DNA from: Daphnia carinata
Taxonomy: Eukaryota; Arthropoda; Branchiopoda; Diplostraca; Daphniidae
Direction of reading: 5' to 3'
NCBI RefSeq assembly: GCF_022539665.2
Contig: NC_081334.1
Coordinates: 1,178,001 to 1,242,000 of the forward strand
Length of the DNA: 64,000 nt
This document shows positions 1 through 9,575 of this stretch, one piece after another; within the stretch, counting starts at the first letter, position 1, and each line of letters opens with the position of its first letter. The position numbers and the translations under genes are program-made. Below the pieces are notes generated by a model. It had not been told where the DNA came from. It did no database searches and was given only the letters and a program-made list of their open reading frames with translations.

Positions 1-423
1 AGAAATCACCGAACATTAAGACGATGTGAAATTTCAGGCTTCGCTGCTAAGGCACATCTGTTTGATCCATTCCGAGACAATTCCGACCCTACACAACATT
101 CAAAGAATCAGACATATGATCAATGGACAAAGTGACTAATACGTTGGAAACCTATTGCTTTGGGTTGAGGTTACTAATGACGTACGCTAATTTCAAATAC
201 CCGTCTTTAATGTTTCACGCTTTACATCACCCCGATTCTTGTGTATGTGACGGACACTAGGTTTTGCGGAAGAAAATCTAAATTGTGTGGCATGGCTTTT
301 TTTTTTCATGTCCATCGTGTGGATCGTCAGCTTTGGGCTGAGATTTATTAACGAAAAAATAATTCTCGCATTTTACGAATGAGCCTTAACATACAGTTCT
401 TTTGTAACTCGTATTTTGTGTAG
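1..423. other. Window edge, probably intron of the ubinuclein gene
   Basis: No reading frame here joins convincingly to the first recognisable ubinuclein exon at 424. The stretch at 30-150 is open in one frame and ends near a possible GT donor, so an upstream exon is possible, but its translation resembles nothing I know. The last 20 bases end in a TTTGTGTAG acceptor that opens the exon at 424. Confidence 0.4.
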
Positions 424-3400
424 GGATCCTGAATTAGAACCTGCTGGGGGAACGGATGACGAGGACAAAAAACCAGAGAAAAGTAACAAAACACCACAGC
501 CTCGCAGAAGATTCCAATGGAGTAAAGAAATGCGGTAATATATCTTAAAATAACTAATTATATCCATTCATTGTAAGCAATTTGTTTTTCTTTTCCTCTA
601 GATCAATATTGAACCAAGTGGTTTACTTAAAAGCCGAGTGCTTCAACTGGTCAAAACTGCGAAAGGAAACTGCTGCTGAGTACCTGCTTCGTTTCCTAGA
701 TTCAGAAATCCGACTACTCTGGCCGAAAGGTTGGATGACGGCAAAAATTCTCTTCAAAGAAAGCCAAGAAGCTCATTCCTTTGTGACGTGAGTTTTTGTT
801 TAATTTAGATAGATAATAATAATTTGTACCAAAAATCCGGTTAGTCCACGCATTTCGTTTTGTTTTTTTTGTTTTTTTCTAATAGATCGAAATCAAAATT
901 GAATCCAGCTGTTAAAAAACCTAGCATTCCTCGCTCAGGATTAGTTGATGCTTTGGCACTACCGTCGCCAGTTGCTCCGTCCACACTGTCCCAAAATGCT
1001 ACAAATACTCCGCCATCTTTTGTCTCTAAAGAGATAAAGAAATCTCAGCTCAAAGATCGGATGTCATCGGCACTAGCACAACCTGTAGCTCGGCAAGATT
1101 CCAACTCTGTCCACCATCGAAGCGATTCTGCACCCAACTTATCCTCAGGAAAAGCTGAAAAATCTCGGTCAGAAGTGAACGTACCCACCATTAGGCCGGA
1201 CAATGGCGCCAAGTTAGATGTTACCAAATATCGTCCACGGCCAGACCCGACGTGTTCTGCCGCACGAACAGAAATTCATCACATAACTAAAGATCCTAAC
1301 AAGTCTAGTTTTCGCCAAAATGAGAGTCCTCATTCCACTAATCACAGTAGAGTGACCGATGCCAACCAAACGAATAATTCGAAATCGGACCACCCGAGTG
1401 ATCTTGTGAAGCCGAAAATCGAGGGGGCCACATCCAAAGCCAACCCTGTTCACGTTCGATCTGATTTAGGCATCGTTAAAAGCGACGCTCCTCAATCTAC
1501 AAAGCCTAATAAGGTTGACTCGATCAAACCGCGCCACGATTCAAATTCGATTTCACGTGGAATGGAGAGCAACAAACAATCAAGATCAGACAGTGCCGCT
1601 TCATCTGAAGTGAAATTGAATTCAGTTTTACGTGGACCGGATAGCAGTAAACAGTCCCGATGGGATAACGTCTCATCGGCTGAAGTGAAAAATCGTTTTG
1701 ATCATGGACAAACTGTGACGAAAGTTGATCCAGCTCAGAATAAAGTTGATGTTATCCCGTCCGACGGAAACTCCACGAGCAACTCAAAAGTGGGCAAAAC
1801 CAGCAAACCTGTTCCAACCGTAAGCGCATCTCTAGCTAACTCTCTAGCCTCTTTCGTGGATTCGGGTCTGCGTTGGACGGATAGTATTCCAGGTGTGTTG
1901 GACCTTAGCGATGATCAACAACAACCTCGACCTACGTCAAAAGCAGCTGAACCTTCTACCCGAGCAGATTCGCATTTCGTCAAGGATCCTGTTCCAAAAT
2001 CAGAAGAAACAGAGGATCAGGAATCCTTGCTACAACGTGATTTGGCTATGGTACTGGAAGAAATCAGCCAAATTACACGACTAGTCGAGGGGAAAGACCT
2101 TACGCAGCCACCGCAAATGACCAAATCTTCCGACTCTAGGACCAAAAGTGTCATCAAGACCACAGGATCGCTCTCTACCTCGCATATGCCAGCGTCGGCA
2201 CCTTCCTTAACGTCTAATCCTGCTTCCAGGTCTTCAACAACTAGTGGCTCGGTTCTGCCACCAAAATTAACGGCAGCTACACGCACACCACCGCCACCGC
2301 CACTTGTCTCAACTCCCGTCAGTCGGATTAGTAGTTCACCTACTGGTGCCAACAGCTCAGTTCAATTGATCTCGCCAACTCACTCGTCAAGAACTATGTC
2401 TCCTGTTTCCAGTGATCATCTAAAATCAGGCGAGAAAGTCTAGAAATCTAAAATACAAATGAATTCAGTTCGCAGCATAAATGGTGTTTGGATTTCGTCT
2501 TTGATTGTAACACGTTTCTCTCATGTACTCGTATCAGGTTCAGGACAAGGAAAATATAATTCGAGCATAAGTAAACTGCTTTTGAGCGAATTCATGATGA
2601 CTCCACCCACAGCCCACTCTTCCAGTCGACACGCGGGAGATTTTTTCAATTCGGGACATCTCAGTCCAGAGAAAAGAAAACCAGATGCAATCTCTAATCA
2701 GCAGTCGTTGCCACCACTCCCTGCTCATCAACAGCACGTCAGCACCAACTCCATTCCCAGAAGCTCACCAAACAGCATGTACAGGTATTATGTTACTCAA
2801 TGAGGAAACAACACACACTAACTTGAAGTACTTCGCTTGCCATTTCCAGAAATTACCCAGCATCATCTGCGCAGGTGGTCTCTACTCCTACTAGTACCTT
2901 GGCAATGCGAAGTTCCCATAGCATCGAGTCGTTAATTCAGGTACGTAGCAAGTAAAACAACCTGAGCATTGTATACCCTCAAGATGTTAGCTTCGGTTTT
3001 TTGTTTGTTTTGGAAATGGCTTGTTTAGACAAAAAAAAGTCCAACTGAGACATCGTCTCACCGATCTGTGGGAAACGTTCACCCAGGACAGCAGACATCA
3101 CAATCTCAACAGTTGGCACAGCCTTCTGTGTCAAAACACGATCCGCTTTCCATCTTCATGGCCCAAAAAAATTCACAAAAGAGTCCTCACGGAGACTACA
3201 ACTATTACACTCAACCTGGTAAAAAAGAAAACATGAAGCTATAATTGTTAGTACACGACTTAATTGCAATTTCTTTATACTGATGATAGGGACGGGCCAC
3301 CATCAGCAATCATCATAATAAATGCCTTCTGAAAGCACCGTCAAAGTTTGTTCCATCCGTGTCATGTACATAAAATGAACTGATGAGTTTTTTTGCCTCA

Positions 3401-3682
3401 AGTGTTCGCGCAATTGCAACATGGAATAATGGAGTTGTTACGGTATGTAGAATAACTAGTATATGCCACCGAATCCTCAATTGAAGTCTTCTGCCTTGCC
3501 ATTGTACATTTGTTCTGTAAATTTTAATAAACCATTTCGTTTCCTCTACTTCCCCAGTTGGAAAACAGTTGTGCCAACAACAGCAACAACCAGGTCGAGA
3601 ATTACAGGGATCTGCGAACTACTTAAAACGACGAAATAAAGTGCTTGTATTACCCGAATGCGCGCTTTCGCCTCAGCCATAA
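424..3682 (+). CDS. Ubinuclein (HIRA-complex histone chaperone subunit), 3' part
   Basis: Ubinuclein works with HIRA and CABIN1 to deposit histone H3.3 in the nucleus. Exons seen: 424-534, 602-787, 886 to about 2411-2437, about 2538-2784, 2850-2940, 3029-3218 and 3558-3682. The first two encode the conserved ubinuclein middle domain: an FQWSKEMR start, then LKAECFNWSK, then LLWPKGWMTAKILFKES. The rest is a long Ser/Thr/Pro/Lys-rich disordered tail with proline and glutamine runs, as usual in the family. The N-terminal HIRA-binding HRD domain must lie left of the window. Phases agree at every junction except 2411/2437 to 2538, where an in-frame TAG at 2441-2443 must be removed and the exact splice is unclear. 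Two 3' ends are possible: splicing 3218 to 3558 (stop 3680-3682), or reading through to a stop at 3242-3244. The identity is firm and the exon ends partly inferred. Confidence 0.85.
3245..3557 (+). promoter_or_regulatory. Last ubinuclein intron / alternative 3' UTR with AATAAA
   Basis: If the exon beginning at 3029 is not spliced at 3218, translation stops at 3244 and this stretch becomes 3' UTR, with an AATAAA hexamer at 3526-3531. If it is spliced, this is the last intron, ending CCCCAG at 3557. A second AATAAA lies at 3635-3640 inside the downstream exon. The arrangement looks like a composite terminal exon, but nothing in the sequence tells which form is used. Confidence 0.55.
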
Positions 3683-3722
3683 AAACCAGTCTAGAAAACA
3701 TTCTAAAACCTAGATTCAAAAA

Positions 3723-6700
3723 TTACCGACCATTTTCATACCCGGGGAAGATAGCGTTGAGAGCACGGCAAAGATCTTCATTCGGTTCCATAGCCATATT
3801 CTTTCCTAGTTCGTGACGACAGCAAGGGCAAGTATAAACTTTAGCACGAAAGGAACCTTGCAAACAGGCGAGACAAATGTTGTGCGTGCAACTTGTCGTA
3901 ATTGGTTTGCACACGATGTCTTGGCAGCAAATGCATAAAAATCGCTCTTCGACCTTTGATACAAATTTCTGTTTAAGAAGAGATCAGTTATGTTCAATCA
4001 AGTATCGAATTCAAGATGAAAATTACGTGTTTTGTGTCGTCCAAGCTTTCTTTGCATTCATCCCACAATTTACGATTCAAAGTGTCTTTTTCGATTAATT
4101 CAGCGATTTCAGGTTCTAGCTGATAACCGACTTTTTTCGCTTTCTTAGCGGTTGCACTTTCTTTGTTCTGTTGTAGCAATTCGACAACAGACTTTCTCTT
4201 TCCTCCGTTCTTTTCTTTTTCTTGTTCTTTGGCTTCCATTGCTTCTAAATGTCCTTCAGGATACTTTGAACAGGCAACGGAAAATGAGGAACGAACATTT
4301 TAGCGAAAAGAAAAACTACTTACAATCACATGGTCTAACCCCAGCTGCTGGATACGTTGTTTTCCTTCATCTGTCCAGACCGGTGGAGTTGGATCATCTC
4401 GCTGTAAGAAATATCGCCAAACAAGAAACCCAGATTTCCCTTTTTCTGGCCAATACTTGACAATTTTATAAATTCCATCATACCTGAAATTTAGTATGCA
4501 AATTACAAATGTTACAGAGAGATAAAGACGAAAAGAACCTACCGGACACCGATTTCGGGACCATAAGATGATGAATGTTTTGCTGCTTTCCCTTTTCCCT
4601 TGCCTGGGCCTTTTGCCAGTGATTTTTCATCGCCCTGTCCTTTTCGAAGTACTCGTACCGGCTTACCTTTTCGCCAGTCCTTTGCTTCAGCACCTTCTGT
4701 TTCATTCACCGCGACGTTGCAGTTGAGAGCCAAGGCCCTATAATCGAATTACAATTTTCTGCATTGGTAATTAAAATTTAGGATTAATGTTATTTGTTGG
4801 GCAATCCGCTTACAAATTCATTCGAGTAAGTGTTTGATCACAGCTCTGTCCAGCAGTTCTCTTATTGCCTATTAATAATTAGACTATTAATTGATATATT
4901 ATAATAAGTACTTGTTGAATTGTTTAGGTGCCTGTCAAATCTCGCCCACCGGATCCCGTATAATAGAAAGAGTCCCCATTGTCCATATCGTCTTCATATC
5001 CACCACTAAGAACGATACTGTAAGCGCCTTCCTTCTCACGACCATGAATACCTCCCACAGGTGGGCGATGCACACCCGCTTCAGATGCCTAGAGTTTACA
5101 CTAGTATTGGTAGATGATGACCTTAAAAGGAGTATTTCAATTACCTGAAATCGAAACCGCCAAGTCGTTCCCACATCGACTCCTGGAATAGGTCCAAAAT
5201 GATTTGACGGGACTATTGTGCACTCTTTTGCTCGACCAGCACAGGCCATTCCTCGGCCCCAGTCACGAGTTGTGTTTTTGTTTAGGTTTGACGGAGCCTT
5301 GGCTTTTTTCTTGCTTTCCTTGAGTTTTTCTCCTGCTTTGACAATCTGACTACTATCGGTTTTGCACTTCGGGCAATACCTTTAGTAATAAAAAACAAAA
5401 CAATAATTATTGTACAATTTAGGCGGTAATTTTTCTATTATTTATTTTTAATTATTTCATTTACCATTCTTCGGATTCGTCTGGCATACAAGTTAAAGGT
5501 GGCTTAAGGCAGTAAAGGTGATAAGGTAGATCGCATTCGTCGCACATGATTTGCTGATCAGGATTTTCTTTACTTCCACACTCATGGCACCCACAAAATT
5601 TGCACTTGCGTCTTGGATTATCATTGCAGTGATGGCAGTATGGGGCGCTCTCTCTTTTGGTGGCCGGGCCTTTTTTCAGTAACCGGGTATCTTCTGCAGT
5701 TTGTTCTCCCCGCTTTTTTACGTGGGATATTCGCATGATTTCTTTCACGAAATAAATGGAACAATCGTTGACCTCAGTTTCATTTTCTTCTCCCATAATC
5801 AATGTCACGATAATTTTCTTTTTTGTTCGGGATTGAAGGTCGACTTTTGTTAATTTTCCGTCATACCTGAATATTCAAATATAAATATAGATTTTCATGA
5901 AATAAGTTATAAACCTATAATTCACTACCATAACCCCCTTTCTTTGCTTTCTTCCATGTTATAATTCACTAGCACAACTTCTCCTATTTTCAAATCTGCA
6001 TTTGAGCACAATTCTTCTGCTCTTGGTCTGATTTGCTGAAAACTACGTGGGAGTGGAATTTCTCGTTCATGTCTAACACATTTTTCAGTGATTATTTTAC
6101 ACAGATAGTAAATTAACGTGTTGGCTTTAGAAGTCAAGCATTACATACCCTTGAAACAAAACATGATATTCCAATTGCTCATCTTCATTTTTGTTTTTAG
6201 CTATGCGAACAATTTTTGCTTCAACCCATGAAGAGGTAAAAGGATCTTTAGCATCAACTAAATCTTGAACCTGTTAGAATAGAGATTGCAGGATATCATA
6301 TATTTAAAAAAATGAATATCATACAAACAACTACCTCATAGTATTCACATATTGCATCAGTGAGAGACTCATCCCCTGATTTCTTTACTTCCTTTTTGTC
6401 AACTGTTGCTTCTTTAGTTTCTGAACTTTCTTCACTCACCTCTTTAATAGGCTGTGGAATTGGAATAGCTCGAATCATCAGCTGAACTACATCATTGATG
6501 TTGATTCCATAATCAATTAAACGGTAACCATCTTCCATCTAAAACAATGATTAATGTGTTATAACATTTATTTTCTATCAACATCTTTAAAATACCTGTT
6601 TTCCGCGAAAAAAGAGACGTTGGCATGCCGGATCAACATTAAGTTTATCTTTTACAAGTTGACGAACTTCGTCTATCAATGACATCTTAGAGACAGTCAG

Positions 6701-6745
6701 CATGACCGATTCCTTTCCATCCATCGTCTTAATTTTGATATACAT
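3723..6745 (-). CDS. uhrf1: E3 ubiquitin-protein ligase UHRF1, complete
   Basis: UHRF1 reads hemimethylated CpG and modified histone H3 and recruits DNMT1 through histone ubiquitination. Coding exons (high to low): 6745-6596, 6538-6335, 6270-6149, 6072-5929, 5866-5465, 5379-5145, 5088-4932, 4868-4814, 4737-4543, 4483-4324, 4263-4027, 3968-3723; total 2307 nt, 768 aa, close to the vertebrate protein. Domains: ubiquitin-like (about 1-75, [13 protein letters not shown] start), tandem Tudor (about 120-265), PHD (about 284-346; the run [14 protein letters not shown] is diagnostic), SRA (about 385-600, with the [18 protein letters not shown] base-flipping finger and [20 protein letters not shown]), and a C-terminal RING (about 699-738, TYTCPCCR-type cysteines). 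All phases match. The intron inside the SRA finger has a GC donor. The start is the first Met of the ubiquitin-like fold. It converges on ubinuclein. Confidence 0.95.
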
Positions 6746-6928
6746 TTCTGAGAAATATTTTTAACTTTGCAAGGAAACAAAACAGAACCGATAAAATGAA
6801 GCAATTCCGCGAGCAAATTTAATTCACGAGTGAAAACACAAAAGTTTTTTCTTAAGGTTTACGCGCGACTTTTGCTACTGTTGAAGCAATGTTGCCATAT
6901 TTTCTAACATTAGCGCTGTTGCGTACTG
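6746..6928 (-). promoter_or_regulatory. UHRF1 upstream region
   Basis: This is the 183 bp between the UHRF1 start codon and a transposon-like insertion. It includes an A/T-rich stretch and a CG-rich patch (TTACGCGCGACTTTTGC, around 6860) that loosely resembles an E2F-type site. No TATA box stands out. Its role as a promoter is inferred from position only. Confidence 0.3.
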
Positions 6929-7262
6929 GCGCGTATGGCTCTGCCCCGCGACGATCGCGCACGATTTTGGCCGACCCGCGCGGTTTTTTTTTTAAAAAAG
7001 GTCAAACCGGTGTGGTTCGGTTTGTTGTTTTTTTCAAACCAATTGAAACGCGGTCACAACAATTAATGATAATTATTTAGTTTGGAATTTTAGCAAAATT
7101 TCAAAAAAAATTTTAATGGCGGTTCAAACCGGTTTGGCCCAGTTCCAAACCGAAAACGAAACCGCAGTCAAAAATGGCCAAACCGAACCGACGGTTTGAC
7201 GATTTTTAAAAGAAAAACCGCGGTTTGCCCCGATCAAAGACGATCGGGGCCGAGCCCTACTG
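6929..7262. mobile_element. Probable MITE (non-autonomous DNA transposon), about 334 bp
   Basis: The two ends form imperfect inverted repeats. The right end, read on the minus strand, starts CAGTAGGGCTCGGCCCCG, and the left end starts GCGTATGGCTCTGCCCCG. Just outside lie GCGTACTG (6921-6928) and GCGTGCTA (7263-7270), which match at 6 of 8 positions and could be a decayed 8-bp target duplication of the hAT type. The interior is full of AAACCGGTTTGG-like motifs and encodes nothing. Family assignment is tentative. Confidence 0.55.
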
Positions 7263-7270
7263 GCGTGCTA

Positions 7271-8087
7271 GCTTTTAAACTGCATTTTTACGTTTATTGA
7301 AGGAAATTCAAATCCTACGTCAAAACAAAATCATCCGTCATCGTTAACATTTGAATGCGATTCGAAATTTTGTTAATTTTACTAGATCTATATGGCAATC
7401 GTTTTACCAAAAAAAAAAACAATATCGGCTTTTTTCTGTTTCACTGCTATCGCCATCTACCGGTCGGTAGATGGTGACACCAACCGAAACAAATGCCAGC
7501 AAAAAGCAAAAAAATGCCAAAGGTGAGACATGCTGGAAAAGCTTGATACGACCAATCCGTTTTACCCAAAATAAAAATAAAAAATATTGCCTTTTTTTCT
7601 GTTTTACTGGTATTGCCATCTATCGGTCACATTTCTAGTTAATTTAGTTAACGAAAAATCATCATACTCCATTTTGGAATAAACTAAAGGAAAGGAGCAA
7701 GAAATTAAAGTGTGTTTCCCCAAGTATTACGCTTTTTTTCTTTTTTTTAAAGTTAAATCTTGGATTTGGTTGATTACTTTAAATTTGTTTAAAAACATTT
7801 AATTCGTGACCGATAAAGTTTCTCGTAATGACTTTGCGTCCACAAGAGGCGCCTTAAACCGTGGCTCATCGGGCAGTTGTTTTTCAGGCATATTTCTAGA
7901 TTGGCTTAGCGCGTGCAGTCTGCCTTCCTCGCTCGATTTTGCTTCTTGACCTCGTGGCTTTGGCGATTTTTGGCGTTTAATTTATTCATTTTTCTTCGCT
8001 TTTCAAGGTACGCTAATAGATAATAATTAATAGCTGATACTAATGTTTGAATAATTTTGAGTTGGACAAATTTTGTTGTCTTCGTAA
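7271..8087. repeat. Intergenic DNA with two copies of a short dispersed repeat (7393-7470, 7549-7632)
   Basis: Both copies run: an AATC(C)GTTTTACC head, an A-rich stretch, a TTTTTTCTGTTT stretch, then GCCATCTAYCGGTC. In the first copy the tail forms the palindrome CCATCTACCG-GT-CGGTAGATGG. A third copy lies at 18584-18705 in the opposite orientation. No gene is recognisable in the rest of this interval. Confidence 0.5.
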
Positions 8088-9575
8088 GGTTAGGTGGTGG
8101 AAGTCGTACTTGCCATAAGGTAAGAAAAATAAAAATACTATTTGGCTTAGTACATTCTAGTCTGGCTAATCCATAGTTATTAAACAGTTTGGAAAAGGAC
8201 ATTTTTCCATGGAATGCCCACAGGGAGGAGGTGGTTGTCGAGCATGTAGGTGTCATAAGGTGAATATGAGACTCATATCTAGTTTTCTTTTACTAAAGTT
8301 TAGTGTTCATTTCCAACCAAGAAGTGGGCCATGTAGCAAGGGATTTTCCACAAGGAGGGGTAATTGGTGACAGCAAGTGTTACAAGGTAAACATCAATTG
8401 TATCTTCACAAAAAATATTTTATGTTCCAGTGTTCATTGTCTTACCCCTAGTGTCATGAAGTTGGCCGACGTGAATTTCGAATTTCGTGAATTGACAAAA
8501 ACGGAAAGCCGCGTGAACAATCAATTCTGGAAGGTGTGACATGAGATGAAAAGGAACTGTTTAAGTGGGATCGTCTGCGGGGAACGCTTTAACAATTTTG
8601 ATAAAGTTGTTCTCCATCGAATCCAGGTAAGCCATTTTTCGATACAGTATTTTATGATTTGAAAATATCTATTGGGTTTGCTTTAGGTTACAGGAAAAGA
8701 TGTACCTCAATACATAACATCACTCTAAGAAGCTGGCCTGCGCCCACTACTACTTGAAAACATTAAGAATTCTGGCTACATAAAACCAACATCTGTTCAG
8801 AAAGCTTCAGTTGTAGTTATTCTTGCCAAAAGAGGATTGCTTGTGCGGTCACGGGCTCCGGAAAACGATAATCCAACTAATTAACGCTGTGTAATTTTGA
8901 AACCTTGATTCCCTCGTACTGACTTGATTCGAATGGGTCGGTATGAACTGGGTAAGTTGAAGTAAAAGTAATTTTGATTGGGCACGCCGGTGATTGCGAC
9001 TACTAAAAGGTCCAATTGCATCTAAGATACTCAACAAACCCTTCGTGATATTCGTTGATTAAGTCATCTAAAATTTTACATTTTTTCATGCAGGCGGCGT
9101 ACTTGGTACCGGTTATGAACATATTGTTAGAACATATTGTTAGAACAAGGTGTTGTTGGTGCGTCTCATACCATGAGGCAAAAGCCAGAAGTTGTAATTG
9201 TCGCACTTACTCGTGAATTTTCGATTCGAATTCACCGCGGGTCGTGTAAATTCTCCTACAATTCGGTTTTAAAATCTGTCATTATATATGAAGGAACTGT
9301 CACGAGCCATCAGCGGTCAAATCTTCAAGCTGGGTGCAATACTCTTGTCGCGACCGCGTGGCGACTCGAGGATTTTCTCTACCGTGGAGTATTTTACTTC
9401 TCGACGGCCAGGTTTTTAATTTTGGACGAAGCTGATCGAATGCTTTATGGGTTTCGGTCCCGATATTGAAAAAATTGTCAACCATCCAACAATGCCTCCG
9501 AAAGTATGTTCTCGATGGCTTTTGAGTATGAGATTTGACTGATATTTGTTTCGCTGTAGGGAATCCGTCGTGTTT
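8088..9575 (+). pseudogene. Decayed vasa-like DEAD-box RNA helicase
   Basis: Fragments follow the order of a vasa protein. First come CCHC zinc-knuckle pieces (8088-8120, 8190-8265, 8315-8390, about 8450), then a linker resembling DKNGKPRE and DEKELFK, then VTGKDVPQYITSL. The helicase core follows, with relics of the Q motif (KPTSVQKAS), motif I (around 8845), motif Ia (TREFSIRIH), GTVTSHQ, motif Ib and LDEADRM (9420-9440). GT-AG introns are still visible, for example 8626-8686 and 9505-9560, so this is a DNA-level duplicate, not a retrocopy. It carries several stops (in the linker and after ITSL), frame changes, a 13-bp duplication near 9120-9145, and degraded ATP-binding and TPGR motifs. 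It ends abruptly where POLD1-like sequence begins. Vasa functions in the germ line; this copy cannot encode a working helicase. Confidence 0.85.

Noticed and set aside
860-885. ATG at 860 as the start of a separate 527-aa protein
   Set aside because: It lies in the poly-T intron before the acceptor at 885; the sequence continues in phase from the ubinuclein exon at 602-787.
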